Assembly (NCBI GenBank): GCA_023897205.1
Contig: JAHWDD010000005.1
Span: forward strand, 2,976,001-3,040,000
DNA from: Exophiala sp. HKRS030
Taxonomy: Eukaryota > Ascomycota > Eurotiomycetes > Chaetothyriales > Herpotrichiellaceae
Direction of reading: 5' to 3'
DNA length: 64,000 bases
Shown: piece after piece, positions 1 through 11,655 of the stretch
Position numbering within the stretch: the first letter of the stretch is position 1
How the letters are laid out: every line of letters begins with the position of its first letter
Made by a program: the position numbers and the translations under genes
Notes under the pieces: model-generated
The model's database searches: none
Seen by the model: only the letters and a program-made list of their open reading frames with translations
What the model was told of the DNA's origin: nothing

Positions 1-135
1 CTGGGGGTCGAAATTGTCACCAAGGTCTTTATATAACGGAGGTGATAGAGTGGTGATCTGTTTGACGATGCAGAATTGAAATCCTTCAGGCTTCTTACAC
101 CAGAATCTGCTTGACACATACTGCTACCGCACATA

Positions 136-1647
136 ATGGCTAAAGCAACTGGGAATAGTTTTGTCCGCGCCCTTCGAAAGATATACAATCCCATCGGCTT
201 CCACAAGGGGTACAACTTTCCACTGTGTGAGTGCTCTATTCCTCTATGAAATATCTTTTCTCTAGTCTAACAGGTTCGCGTCTTCAGGGATCATATTTTC
301 CGGCGCCCTGCTAGGATTCGCTCTGGCTCGATTCAACTACTTGGACATTGCAGGTGTTTTTGCGAAGAAAGCGGCTCCTGGTGAATGGTTCTGGTACAAA
401 TCGGGGTATAGAAGAGGTATATCATTCTGAAAGACTCAAGGTGCTGCTTCGTCTCACTCCGTTCTCTGATTATTTTATAGTGGGAATCACTCTGCACCTT
501 GCTGCTGTCATGCGTAAGTCTCCTACGGCCCAGAAACACCCAGAGTTCCATCGTTCGCTGCATTTGTCTGACTTGATCTCCTCTCGCAGCATGCTCGGTC
601 CTAGCCGTGTTCCAATTCGTGCCCGTGATCCGCCACAAACTACTCCTACTACATCGCATCGACGGCTATATCATCATGTTCCTGGTCGGGTGTTCAAATG
701 TCGGCGCGTTACTGATTGCTCGACGGGCGTTTGGTGGCGACATGGCGGTGCAGATCGCGGTCGGACTGCTGGCGACCGGGACGACTTTCTCAACGGCTCT
801 GGCATATTACAATATCAAGAGACTGCAGATTGATCAGCATCGTGCTTGGATGCTTCGGACTTGGTTCTACGTGAGTTTCTTGCAAGGCCGGGAGTGGGAG
901 TGGAGAAAAGGGTGCTGATCTCATGGGTCTTCCAGATGGGAGCGATCGTCTCCTTGCGAATCATTCAAGCTGCAGCGGTGAGGATCGTCACTAATATGGG
1001 GACATACTATTCTTTCTATACATGCGATGAGGTGGGTCTCTCTTGCTGACACTTAAGTCCACCATCTTGTGATACACACTGACATAATAATTGGCAATAG
1101 ATAACTTCGATGTACGGTTCTCCCAACATAACCATCCACTTTTATCCTCTCTGTGCGGACCCTTCTCAACTACAAGACGATGCAGTGGTCGTGCATGCGG
1201 ATATCGATAGTGGGTTACCAGAACAGATTGGCGCCGCATATCGAGCTTCATTCGGCCTCTGCGTCTGGTTGGCCTTGATTCTCCATGCCGTTGGGATAGA
1301 GCTATATGTGAGTCTTCCAATTCAAAATCGCATTTGTGACCTACATAGCCGTTTCGACCTATGCTTCATTCGATTTCCAAATCCTCACGCTCTGCGAAAA
1401 ATGCACTGACAACACTTTGCAACCACAGCTCAACCTTACACCAGCCGAATCCCATCGATTGCGGGTGGTCTCGTATGAGCGGCAAGTTGAAGCTGGATTT
1501 CGCAACGCAGGCAGCGCCGGATTGACTGTAGATCGGATCGGGGATGCTCCAAAATGGCGAGCTGCGCAGCCTCTCGACGATATATCAGCCCGTCTCTCTA
1601 TGCTCCTGTTGCGAGAAGAGATGACGACCGTGATGCAATCCTCTTAG
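136..1647 (+). CDS. DUF2306 family multi-pass membrane protein
   Basis: Seven exons fit well: 136-226, 288-416, 481-513, 590-870, 936-1031, 1101-1307 and 1429-1647. Together they give 351 codons in one frame with GT-AG introns. The protein has several hydrophobic helices. It also shows the typical core of fungal DUF2306 (PF10067) proteins: a stretch ending FQFVPVIRHKLLLLHRIDGY, then an HRAWMLRTW segment and a loop carrying NMGTYYSFYTCDE. The conserved histidines and arginines in the helices suggest a heme- or quinone-type membrane protein, but the family's function is not established. The start is the ATG that opens the first hydrophilic exon (MAKATGNSF). The family call is firm; the biochemical role is unknown. 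Confidence 0.85.
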
Positions 1648-2929
1648 GCGCATCAGCTCAGATTCGTTGAGAATGCAACAAGGGTAAATTGGGCATCTAT
1701 TTGCCTTGTGTGTGTTCCGGGGTTATTTCCTGCTTGCAGTTTGGTTGCGATTGCGGTCTCTGTTCCGCAATCACGATTGCAAAAAAAAGTCACCTTAGAT
1801 GCTCTGCTAGAAGATAGCCTCAAGCTCTTCGAAGAAAGGTAGATTACATTGTGCTTGGGGGAGAATTGGCTGTGAAAGTGAGGGATATACGGAGTTTTGT
1901 GAAGGGGTTCAATGATTTACGGGAGTACATTCGTTCAAGACAGTTATTTCATCAGTACAATACACGTATACTTCTTGCCTCTCATCGAGCACTGCGCTCT
2001 GTCAACAAGTATTTAGAATTGGCCGATGCGGCAATTCTTGGTCTTGCAAGTCAGCACTGTAATGGTGGGATCTCAGCACTTTCCTCTTCCATAACAATTC
2101 TTCGATGTGAGTTCTGGCCATGCCAGGGTGATAATGCAGGACCGGTGGAAGTGCTCGTATCTGCAAGCGCTCCAACTAGGATATGCAGTGGCGTACCAAC
2201 ATAAGTCCCGTATGGCGGCTCCACATAGATTTTCAGCTTTCGATCGTGAAGAGCCTGTTATAGATGCCGACTGGATACGTCGGAATCATATCAATGATGA
2301 ATTACTATATGAAATCAAAGCATGTGAGAAGAACGACGGACCAGTCATGAGCCATGACATGACTTGAGACGAAGGGAGAATGGCTTAGTTCACCAATATC
2401 ATGCAACCGAGATGAAACCTCAGCCCCAATAAACGAAGTATTGGGAAAAGCTACTACAGGCCACCAGGAACCAAGAGTAAGACCCAGGTAGTGAGCTTGC
2501 CCTCATGAGGAAGGGGTACCTCACAGACCCACGTTGCGTAATCAGCCCTATCCGCCCAGAGGTCCCATTGCCGACAGCGCGAAATTCAGGAACAGCTGCA
2601 CTATCCGCCGGTGGCCTTTCGGGAAGCGGTATGAGAAGTCGATCGTGGCACACTTTCACGCCGATGTTACAGTATGTGGTTGGCCTCTTTGAAGGGTTTG
2701 GAATCCCTACCTCACTCGTTTTGATTAGGCAACTTTAAACATTTTAACCTTGGGGCCGCAATTGGCCTATCATAACCAGCTCATCGCCATACCTATTTAG
2801 TCTGGCGAGTTGACGACAAGGCACTGCTCATAAGATGATCAGACACCTACCATTCTGTGATTCTAAGCTCTCAGATTTGTGTGCAGCAACGACCTTCGAT
2901 CTGGAAAATTGCGTGGTCAAATCGAAAGA
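1648..2929. other. Intergenic, no gene recognised
   Basis: This gap separates two plus-strand genes. I see only short unconvincing open frames, no repeats of note and no RNA gene. It must hold the terminator of the DUF2306 gene and the promoter of the next gene. Confidence 0.6.
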
Positions 2930-4783
2930 ATGGCAGGCCCGGCCCCCTTCACCATTGTCACGATAACTCACCCAGATCAGCTGCGCGACAAAGAAGTCCG
3001 ATCTACAATCAATTCGTATAGCCACAAAAGACAGGGTCGGCGGCCTCGTCCCATTATTCTGAATCGAAAATTGGCAATTCCTTGGACAATAAAAACCAAA
3101 TCCTCCACGCCCGCTAAGGATGATGTTTGTGACGGGCACATCACGTCCAAGGACAACAAGGATCAGAACAATTTACCAAGGATAGACAACAATCAAGTAG
3201 ATCTGCTATCCCCGAGAAATCCTTCCCCATTGACTATAGGATTCGCAGGCACGCGAAGGGATCCATTCGCTGTATACCCTATCCCCATCCGGGGTTGCGT
3301 TGAAGAAGCAGTCGATTTCTGGTTGAATGTCTGGGTTCCCTCGCAAATAACTGGTACGTCTTCCCCTTATTCTGACATCTAAACAATGAAGCCCCTTCTT
3401 TTTTGAGCGCATTCCGATTGTTCAAATCTGCTCGAAATGTTTGGCAGTGATGTCTGCGTTACCAAGAATATCTGCTTTCTTTGATCGTGGGAGTAGATGC
3501 ATAGATCAGCCGCCATCGCACACCATGAACCCATGCTGACAATGGGATTATCGACAGTGTACTTATACAACAAGGAGGTTGTCGCTGCAGCAGTAATTTC
3601 TGAGATGTTCAGACTCGCACTTGAAAGTGCCGCGGCCTTCCAATCACTTGTGGCTATGAGCCAGGCCATGAGAGAGGCATTGATCACCCAAGATACCAAC
3701 AAAAATCTCTCGCCTGAAGTTCTTCATCTCAGGGGACAATCACTACAGGATCTCCGACAAGATTTGATGGCCAAGTCAACTATTGACGAATCGATAATGC
3801 TCACAGGGTTGAATTTGATGACTCTCGATGTATGTACGTGTCCTGTTGTTTCTAGGTTGGCTTCTTATGGAAACATGTACTAAGACATGACAGCTCTTTC
3901 AAGCTGAGAGTGAGTCGTTCCGAATGCACCTTGCTGCTTTGCGTGAAATGTTTGTACAACCATCTGTTTTCTGTACCGAACTCAGAAAACAAGTCTTTGC
4001 AGGATATATTGATGCGTCAGTTTGATCTTCCCTCATGTTATGAAAAGGCTGCTTTCTGATTGACAGAATAGGAGCACTGCCTTCTTGAAGGCCTTGGAGT
4101 ATCTAGAGAAGCCCTGCAACCAGATCGCAGCCAAACCATCAGGTACGCAACACAAGGTGATACAGAGGGGGGAGCTGATTCAAACTTTGTCATTGCCTCT
4201 TCCAGCTGGGTTCCGGGCACTCGCCAAATCGGGTGAACTCCCTTTCAGTCTGGCAACACTAATTGTAAGGATGTTCGCTTGGGTCGACATCATCAATGAT
4301 TGTGACACACCCAAGGACATGAACATGACCATGGCTCTTCGGCCGTGGCTGGACGTGGAAAACATAATGACCTGGCTCAACGTACATCAGACGATAGGGT
4401 TGTCAGCTAGCGACAGGATCGTATGCCTATCGTTATTTTGCATTTGTTGTCACACGCTTCGACGCTTCTTCTCCAGTGGCATCATGTTCCGACTGTTGAC
4501 GGAACTTATGGATCTGTTGCAGAACCTTAACCCTCGCGAGGAAGCTCAGAGCGACTTGTACATTTGGGCTACGATAGCTGTTGCTGGTATCACCGTGGAT
4601 GGGACACCTTTGAGAAACCGGGGTTCTTCAGTTTTGGACTCGATGATGCAAAGATTCCCATCGGCTCCACCTTGGGATTATGTCGAAGCTACAGTAAAGA
4701 AATTCTTATGGTTTCGCCATTCATTGCCTACATGGGCGAAGTGTTGGAATGCCGGCCTTGAGAGGAGGAAGACGTGCCTGTAA
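2930..4783 (+). CDS. Fungal regulator-like protein (Fungal_trans_2 type), no visible zinc cluster
   Basis: The spliced product resembles the large Pezizomycotina family of transcription-factor-like proteins (PF11951). Early in the protein is the DPFAVYPI segment with a following V-E-E-A-V-D-F block. Later come a long helical region, the LFQAESESFRMHLAALREM signature of the middle homology region, and a C-terminus rich in helices. The start is MAGPAPFTI. Introns at 3830-3893 and 4016-4071 are clean and in frame. The first intron (about 3354-3504) is less certain, because the best donor and acceptor do not give a consistent phase. No Zn2Cys6 cluster is visible at the N-terminus, as is common in this family. 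A nuclear regulatory role is inferred only; targets are unknown. Confidence 0.7.
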
Positions 4784-5271
4784 AGCATGGAAACAAACTG
4801 GTAGATAAACTTTGTAGAATGACGATAAAACGCGAGTCCGGATGTTATGGTAAAGCAGCAAGAGGTATTCCTCATTGGTCCGAACCAGAATTGGGGTAAT
4901 TTTTTCAGAACGCAAAGCGATGTGCGGGGTAAAACTCGCCATATCCCACCAACTACCCACAAGTGCTGGAGACGAGAGTCTTGATATCGGAAGAAAACGT
5001 GGAGGTTCAACGGGGAAGGGGGGTTCAAGACAAGTGTCTCCAGATTGGAGAACACAAGCGTTGCAACAGAATCGCTCTCTTAAAAAGACTGACCACGCCA
5101 GTCGAGTGAGATTCCAGACTACATCCCAATCTCACAAGTCACCTGCAGAAACTCATCTAAGTTGCATAACCACTATCGACACTGGAGCGTGCCAATAGTG
5201 TGCACATCTTCCTCGCCTGCCCCTCTTATCAATCTCTTTAACCGAACGACGGCCGTGCGCATCCATCCACC
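4784..5271. other. Intergenic, promoter region of the CMD-like gene
   Basis: No coding potential was seen. The last 70 bases are pyrimidine-rich, as expected of a fungal 5' leader before the ATG at 5272. Confidence 0.5.
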
Positions 5272-5775
5272 ATGTCCGAACCCGCGACAAGCGGCACCAC
5301 CAACGACCTATCGCAAGTGACCAGCGCCGTCGACCCAGCGCTCCGACCCGCACACGAAGCGCTCTTCAACGCGGGTCTCGCGGTGCGACGCGCCGTGGTC
5401 GGCGACGCCTACGTCGACCGGGCACTGGAAAACGGATCGACCGAGTTCTCGCGGGCCGGGCAAGAGCTCGTGACGGAATGGTGCTGGGGCTACGCGTGGA
5501 CGCGGCCCGGATTGGCGCGGCGCGACCGGTCGCTGCTCAACATCGGCATGTTGATGGCGTTGAACCGCGCCCCGGAACTGGCGGTGCATATCCGTGGAGC
5601 GAGGAATAATGGCTTGAGCGAGACCGAGATCAGAGAGGCCATCTTGCATGCCACCACCTACTGTGGCGTGCCGGCCGGGGTGGATGCCATGAAGGTCGCG
5701 GAGAAGGTCTTGAATGATATGGAGAAGGAGAATGGTGTTAAGAGGGAGTTGGGTGGGAGGAGTAAAGATGCTTGA
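5272..5775 (+). CDS. Carboxymuconolactone decarboxylase-like protein
   Basis: A single exon encodes 167 residues, a usual length for this family. The CMD core lies at about residues 50-150: LVTEWCWGYAWTRPGLARRD, then LLNIGMLMALNRAPELAVHI and a TEIREAILHATTYCGVPAG helix. This matches gamma-carboxymuconolactone decarboxylase (EC 4.1.1.44-type fold), which in bacteria acts in protocatechuate degradation. The AhpD-type CxxC redox pair is absent, so a decarboxylase or related lyase is more likely than a peroxidase. The natural substrate cannot be read from sequence. The first two thirds of the gene are GC-rich, with strong G/C use at third codon positions compared with nearby genes. It is convergent with the bestrophin gene downstream. 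Confidence 0.85.
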   Translation: MSEPATSGTTNDLSQVTSAVDPALRPAHEALFNAGLAVRRAVVGDAYVDRALENGSTEFSRAGQELVTEWCWGYAWTRPGLARRDRSLLNIGMLMALNRAPELAVHIRGARNNGLSETEIREAILHATTYCGVPAGVDAMKVAEKVLNDMEKENGVKRELGGRSKDA

Positions 5776-6091
5776 CGAGTAACCTTCTTACGGGAATTTA
5801 TCCATGGCCTGGCTGCTTAGGGTTCGATGAAGGATCTAACTGGTGACTTTTGACAATATCTATCGTACAACATCTATGAAGAGGATGAAAAATGTACATT
5901 TTCTCACCGAAGGAGATTCAAGTCGCTTTTGATTGAATATCAATTTAATCTTTGAAGATTGGTTGGACTCCTAACGTCATCTTACGCCGTATATGCCAAC
6001 AAAGACGCTAGAATGCAGCAATGAATCAAATGTGACAAATTTTACTATTTGTGCTAGCATCAACCTTGGCTGACCATCAGAGATGTAGAAT
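5776..6091. other. Convergent 3' intergenic region
   Basis: This 316-bp AT-richer stretch lies between two convergent stop codons. It presumably holds both polyadenylation regions. Nothing else was seen. Confidence 0.5.
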
Positions 6092-7555
6092 TCAGACTGC
6101 GTCGCCAGCGTGGTCGTGCGAACGTCGTGGCTTTTCGGTCTTCTGCTCTGCCTTGTGATGGGCAGCATCGCGAGCCGCTTCTGTGCTTTCGGCAGCAGCA
6201 ACATATCTCTCAATGTCGACACTGGTGGCTGCGGTGGTGGCCTTTGACCGTAAAGCGTTTCGGATCTCTTCCACTGATTTCTCGGCCCAACTCTCATAAC
6301 TGCTGTCACTGAGTGGAAACAGGACTTTATTAGAGTTTGTAAAGACAAACTTGGACGAAGTTGGGGGTGCCATCGATGTCAAGACGTCGATATCGCCCGC
6401 TATCTCTCTGCAGTAGTTGTCGAGAGGAAGATCATTCACATCGGTGCCAAAAGGATTCTCAATCTCGTAACCAATGGCAGCAAGACCGAGGATGATATAA
6501 GCGCCGAGCATGGTACCGAAAATGGTGACCCAACCCAAGCTCCGGTAGAGTTGAAAGGGTAGCACCAAGATATAGGCCCAGGTGATCTGACTGATAGAAA
6601 TGGAATAGGCAAGCGGAACTGGAGTGTTCAGTACACGTTCAGTTCCGGTCAGGATGTCACCAAAGGTGGCGAGTGCGTTCATGACTTGGGTTTGGTGTGC
6701 GGGGGTTTTCATCGTGCCGTTCTGAATGGTTTCTTCGACATAGGCAGATAGATAGTTGAGAACCTCGAGGGGGATATTACCCAAGTTGTCCCGGCTCTTC
6801 TTCAAGACCTTTCGAGGGTTGGACAGGCCAAAGGAAATATCCAACCAATTTGCATACTCTTTCCAGGCGGACGGTTCTGCCGGTTTGAGGGTGGACTGAT
6901 CGGCCAATTGAGCAAGAGTACGGATATTTCCAATCAATGGTGCCAGGTCAGGGTAGTCGGCTGCGGGTTCGAAGCGAAGTCGGTGCTTGAGCGAGACAGC
7001 GAACGCGTTGATCAAATTCATAGCAGTGAGTTTAGCTAGAATGTCGGACTTTCCCAAATCAGGATCCTGGGCATGTCTCTCCAGAGTGTGGATCCAAATC
7101 AATCGAGCAAGGCTTCGAGCTGTAACCTGTAACTGAGCCCAGTATTTCCGTCCCTCGCTGTAACGCTCATAGGCAGTGGTAGACCGGAAGGAAAGGGCCA
7201 GACCCACGACGAAACCAGTGATGGTAAGCAAGACCGGGTTGATACCCAGGTTGTGGACGTATTTTGAAATGCATGTGACGGCGGTTGCCCACGCAGCAAC
7301 GAAAGTGAGCGGAATGATCATCTTGGGAATGATGCTGCCATGTAGACGAAGAAAGTATGGCCATTTTGAATGGTGATTCAAGTCTCTTGGACCTTTGAAG
7401 TAGTCGTCGAGGTCCATCGAAGTGTGAGTTTTCTGTCTGAGAGGGACGGGAGTGAATTCACGGTTTCGGCCGGGGGATGGAAGAGTGTTGGAAGTCGAGC
7501 CTTGGGAAGAGGCAAAGTCGTTGACTTCGAGACGAAGGTTTTTATTTGGCTCCAT
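6092..7555 (-). CDS. Bestrophin-like / UPF0187 anion channel
   Basis: This single exon encodes 487 residues from the ATG at 7555. The protein starts with a basic and polar region. Then, from about residue 55, comes KWPYFLRLHGSIIPKM, two hydrophobic helices, and the diagnostic FRSTTAYERYSEGRKYWAQL motif. Two further helices and an LDNYCREI motif complete the bestrophin fold (PF01062, RFP-TM). The C-terminal tail of about 80 residues is charged. Family members form chloride-selective or other anion channels in cell or organelle membranes; the membrane used here is inferred only. The frame stays open for 79 more codons upstream to an ATG at 7792. I prefer 7555 because the protein after it begins like family members and the upstream part looks like a pyrimidine-rich leader. 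Confidence 0.88.
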   Translation of the reverse strand: MEPNKNLRLEVNDFASSQGSTSNTLPSPGRNREFTPVPLRQKTHTSMDLDDYFKGPRDLNHHSKWPYFLRLHGSIIPKMIIPLTFVAAWATAVTCISKYVHNLGINPVLLTITGFVVGLALSFRSTTAYERYSEGRKYWAQLQVTARSLARLIWIHTLERHAQDPDLGKSDILAKLTAMNLINAFAVSLKHRLRFEPAADYPDLAPLIGNIRTLAQLADQSTLKPAEPSAWKEYANWLDISFGLSNPRKVLKKSRDNLGNIPLEVLNYLSAYVEETIQNGTMKTPAHQTQVMNALATFGDILTGTERVLNTPVPLAYSISISQITWAYILVLPFQLYRSLGWVTIFGTMLGAYIILGLAAIGYEIENPFGTDVNDLPLDNYCREIAGDIDVLTSMAPPTSSKFVFTNSNKVLFPLSDSSYESWAEKSVEEIRNALRSKATTAATSVDIERYVAAAESTEAARDAAHHKAEQKTEKPRRSHDHAGDAV

Positions 7556-8599
7556 GGTTGCAGCAACGATAGAGCTGAGTTGAGACTGGGGAGCAACAGC
7601 AAACGAGGGTGATGGAGGGTTGAAAGGTGGACAATGGTGGTGGTCAACACCAGTGGAAAGAGAGAAAAAAAGAGAGGCCAAGAATAGATCGCTATACAAG
7701 TGGCCAAAGGTTGCCCAAAATGCTGATGAAAAGAGAGGAAAGGGAGACGACAAAGATGGGAGAGGAACCGTGAATAAAGAGGAATTGATCAAAGCAGACC
7801 GAGAATCAAAAGTTCAAATGAAAGAAGTTGTAGAAAATGTTTGTGACGAGTGAGCAGTGAGGAGAGGCTTTCAGGCTTCAGGCTTCAGGGTTTGGGGTTT
7901 GGGATTTGGTAATTAGCGAGGACAGCTGCAGGGGTAAGACGCAAGGATTTTCCAAGCCGCAGCCTCCCGCAGCCTTTGGCGCTTTTGTGGATTTGGGTTT
8001 CGCCATTTGGGTGGCCATTGAGTGCTGGGGAGTCCGGACAGTGCCTAGCTAAGCACCATCGTCCAGTGTTGGTGCAGGTAGAGGATTCACAGGCACCTTG
8101 GCACCCGTGGCACCCAAGTGACCCAAGGGATTACCGACAATCCTTGGGCTGAGGGGGCCGCCTTGGCCTTTGCCTTGGCCTCCAGCGGCCTCCGTAGCCC
8201 CTCGGGGCAATCCTTAGGCAAGCCTATTGGGGCCAAGACGCGCCTTGGACCAAGCTTGGATTGCTTGAAACCGCGTACCAGCACGTCCAGAGTACTTACT
8301 CCCTACAGGGTCCCCAGGCGTGAGCGGTCAAGTCAGGTACTCCAGACTCCAGACTCACGAGTCACCAGACACTTGACTACTCCGTCGTTAGCATGCTCTC
8401 GATGGAGGAGACTCGGCAAGAAGTGACAGGTTAATAACAGAATGTGTAGCTGAAACACGGGGAAAGGAGTAATGGGGAGATGAAAGCAAAGCAACTCTCA
8501 AGACCCTAGCCATGGTAGAGAGGTGTCCATCCGTGGCGGGCAGGTGTTGGATGAATGGTCTTAGCATCGCCTAGAGTCTGACTTGGCGACGCTTATTAT

Positions 8600-8630
8600 G
8601 GATCCTGTGGGATCCTGTGGGATCCTGTAG
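8600..8630. repeat. 10-bp tandem repeat, GGATCCTGTG x3
   Basis: Three consecutive copies of GGATCCTGTG occur with one change in the last copy, followed by degenerate GGATTGTA-like copies to about 8660. It is a short minisatellite in non-coding DNA. Confidence 0.85.
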
Positions 8631-9189
8631 GATTGTAGGATTGCAGGGTTGTGGGATCAGTGGGAATCCAGGAGGATGAATCCTTTGAAAGCTTGTTGGC
8701 GGTGACCGACATTATGCTAAATCTAGAGATGTGTACTTCTGCAGCAGGGAGATGGCGTGAGTGATGACTTTGTGATGGACGAAACAGCTACCGTCGTTGA
8801 GAAGTTGAGAAGCTGGACAAGGAATGGGAATGGGTACGGGTAGGTATTTAGTACTATGCCACAGTACATACCTATGCAAGGAGTATCTTCCTCAGCCAAG
8901 GACTCTCCGTTCCTCTACTCCGTACCTAAAGGTACCACTGGCTAGGTGACTGGCACCTCTGGAGTCTGGACTTTGGCTAAGGAGGATGAGGGATGAGGGC
9001 TAGGGAGGTGCCTAAAGGCTAACTCTCATAAGGCGTTGTGAGTGTGGGGAGCACGGGGAGTCAGCAAACGCCCGGACTTGCTCTATCGGGTCACGAAGCA
9101 CGCGACTGGTCTACCATGCTCATCCTCGCGACTCTCTAGGGGTGAACACTGAACAAAGTCTCTGTGAGTATCTCATCGCTACTAGTTAG

Positions 9190-9304
9190 GGAGCCAATAA
9201 GCTAACATTGGGTGACGTGTTAAAATATGTGTATTCATAATTAGCATCTATCAGGAGGTTGATGGTTCGAGCCCACCTGGAGGAGTCCTTTTTTTTCCCC
9301 TTTT
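9190..9304 (+). other. tRNA-like Pol III promoter remnant
   Basis: A perfect B-box-like GGTTCGAGCCC sits at about 9263-9273 and is followed by a run of eight T at about 9290, a Pol III-type terminator. An A-box-like AAGCTAACATTGGG lies about 65 bases upstream. I cannot fold a full cloverleaf: the T stem has a mismatch and no 5' acceptor strand pairs with the 3' end. It may be a tRNA pseudogene or the head of a SINE-like element. Confidence 0.2.
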
Positions 9305-10331
9305 TGTTACTCCGTTCGTCCCTGTTTTTACCTATGTATTTTTCTTTGTGCGACTTGCCAGAACCAGAGGGCGTTGGCAGATTGGCATCAAAGATGCTGT
9401 GGTTACAATCTTGCAACGTGCTCAGCTCTTCACAATGAATATGGACCACGACGAGATCTGCAACAGTCGGGATACAGGCTGTCGGGCCTCTTGTGACTTG
9501 GGATTTGGCCTTGTAGCTTAACGGTCCCGTAAGCTTTAATGGAGCATCCCGTGTCCCTAAGCGTTCTTGGCCCTCATTTGGTCGCTTGGTCCGCTCACCT
9601 GATGGACGTTTGGCCCCTAAGCTTCTTCCGGCTAAAGTCGACTTTGTTGGCTACCGACTTCGACATCGCTCGTTAGGAAGCTCCAGTCATCGCCGCTTTC
9701 TCCCATCATCACCAGCATCCTCATCCTCATCCTCGTCGTCATCAACCTCGTCGTCGTAGAATTCCAGACGACGAGATTATCACCCGGTTGGTGGACTTTC
9801 CCGGTCAATAAACCAAGACTCTCCAGATCATGGCCGAGTGGGGCCACACACGGCCACATTCCATTCCTTGATCCAACTGTCATCCATTCACACTTCTTAC
9901 TCAACCCAGTCACCATCACTCAGTACAACCGGAAAAGGTCACACTGCATCTGATATCAGATTAAACGAGACATCCACCCGCAGACCATAAGACAATTAGA
10001 CAATCTTCTTGTCCCAGTTTAATGTCATTTCCGCTTCACCCCAACAGGCTCTCCAACGTTGCTGACCTTTATTCATCCTGTCGAGGATTTGCTATATTTT
10101 CATCCTTCTGTTCCACTGTCTATGGCTCGGCACTCATCCGGTTGAGGGCCTTGCGCCTCGTACTCACTACTTCACCTCCACATTTGATGAATGCGGTGAT
10201 TGTAGTGATTGCGGTGCATTGATTTCCCTCAATTCAAGTCATGCATTCTGCATCCGGCCTTGGTCACAGCGACCTATTGCCAACATGACATTCTTTGTTC
10301 AACCCTTTGGACTTCAAAAACCCTCCCTCCA

Positions 10332-11655
10332 ATGCCATCCCTTGCTCATCCTGCCTTTTACTCTGCAAAGAAGATGCTTTCCTTACTGCCCCCGCGTCAG
10401 AACATCGTCTTGCTCACCGTCCTTCTCACTTGTCTTTTGCTCTATCTCACATTCTCACCACCCTCCTTCTGGGATCAGGATGTGCTTTTGCACGCCACCC
10501 AACCCTCTCAACGAAACGATGCGACCAGTCTTCGTTCACCTCATCTTCCATTCCTGTCCGCTCATGATGCCAAATTGAATCAAATCCAGAATGCCACTCT
10601 GGGATTTCAAGAAATCTTCATGATCTCCTTACCAAGTCGCACGGATAAGAGGGACACCTTTGCCATGCAAGCCGCTCTCTCATCAATCAAATATGTCCAG
10701 ATAGATGGCGTTGATGGTCACAATGTGCCCCAAAAGGCATTACCACATGTAAGTCATCTCATGTCAATCTCATGGCCATTGTGATCATTCATTACATATC
10801 CCCAGCGTACTAACCAAGTCTGTTTTCCTTTAGACCATGGATCAAAATCCAGCCACTATAGGTTGTTGGAGGGCTCACATGGACACCCTTCAACGAATTG
10901 TACATGAGAACATCTCAACCGCCTTGATCTTCGAAGACGATGCCGATTGGGATGTCAGCATAAAACAGCAGATGATCCAATTTGCTCGAGGATCCAGGTT
11001 CATCACAAACACAACCAACCCGGAAGCCGCTGTGTCTCCCTACGGTGACGACTGGGACATGCTTTGGATTGGTCATTGTGGAACATGGTATCATGAACAA
11101 GATAACCGCCGTGCCTTTGTCATCCCTCGGGATCCCACCGTGGAACCTCCCGAGCTTCGTCAAAACGTCGACCAACCAGACATGTCACGCTGGGAAACCG
11201 GTCCCACGGGCGATAGTCAAACTCGAATCATTTTCAACTCACCTGGCGCCGTTTGTACTGCGGCATATGCCATCTCCCAACGAGGCGCTCGTAAGGCATT
11301 ATATCACATGAGCATGACACCGTACAATCAACCCGTGGATTGGGGTTTCGTGGATTTGTGCAAAGACAAGAGTATGAACACTGTGTGCGTATCAGTATTT
11401 CCACAGCTTATAGGAACCTCACGACCTACTGCAAACACCAGCAAGAATAGCGACATCGGTTATGGCAGCGATGCGGATCGCGCAGTCGAGGAAGCCAGGT
11501 CGCTACATCTTGTCTATTCCACAAGAATGAATATCGAGAAATTGATCAAAGGAGACACAATATTCGATAGCCAATATCCAGATATCACCGGACCGCAGAT
11601 GGATATTCGAGACATTGGCGCGGCCGTGGGTCACCCAGAGATATTCTCTGTTTAG
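10332..11655 (+). CDS. Glycosyltransferase family 25 protein, Golgi-type
   Basis: Two exons (10332-10748 and 10834-11655, GTAAGT donor, TTTAG acceptor) encode 412 residues. A short cytoplasmic N-terminus precedes one hydrophobic helix (about residues 23-40), giving a type II membrane topology typical of Golgi enzymes. The lumenal part has the GT25 marks: an MISLPSRTDKRDTF block, an IDGVDG turn, ATIGCWRAHMDTL and the metal/nucleotide-sugar site ALIFEDDADWD near residue 172. The family transfers hexoses onto proteins or glycans. Donor and acceptor are not known here. An alternative start 42 bases downstream (MLSLLPPRQ) would still keep the membrane anchor. Confidence 0.85.

Larger units (their letters stand above)
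7556..10331. other. Long intergenic region with low-complexity sequence
   Basis: This 2.8-kb gap lies upstream of both the bestrophin gene (minus) and the GT25 gene (plus), so it holds two promoters. It contains CCTTGG-rich low complexity (about 8090-8260), a 10-bp tandem repeat near 8600, a TACTCCGTA motif at 8916, a tRNA-like Pol III box near 9265 and TCATCC/TCGTCG repeats near 9710-9760. No credible protein gene was found. Confidence 0.6.

Noticed and set aside
7880..7908. Telomere-like GGGTTTGGGGTTTGGG
   Set aside because: Only two or three imperfect units; not a credible internal telomere array.
10022..10300. Short frames upstream of the GT25 start
   Set aside because: No sequence features of a protein family; the C/T-rich composition fits a leader.
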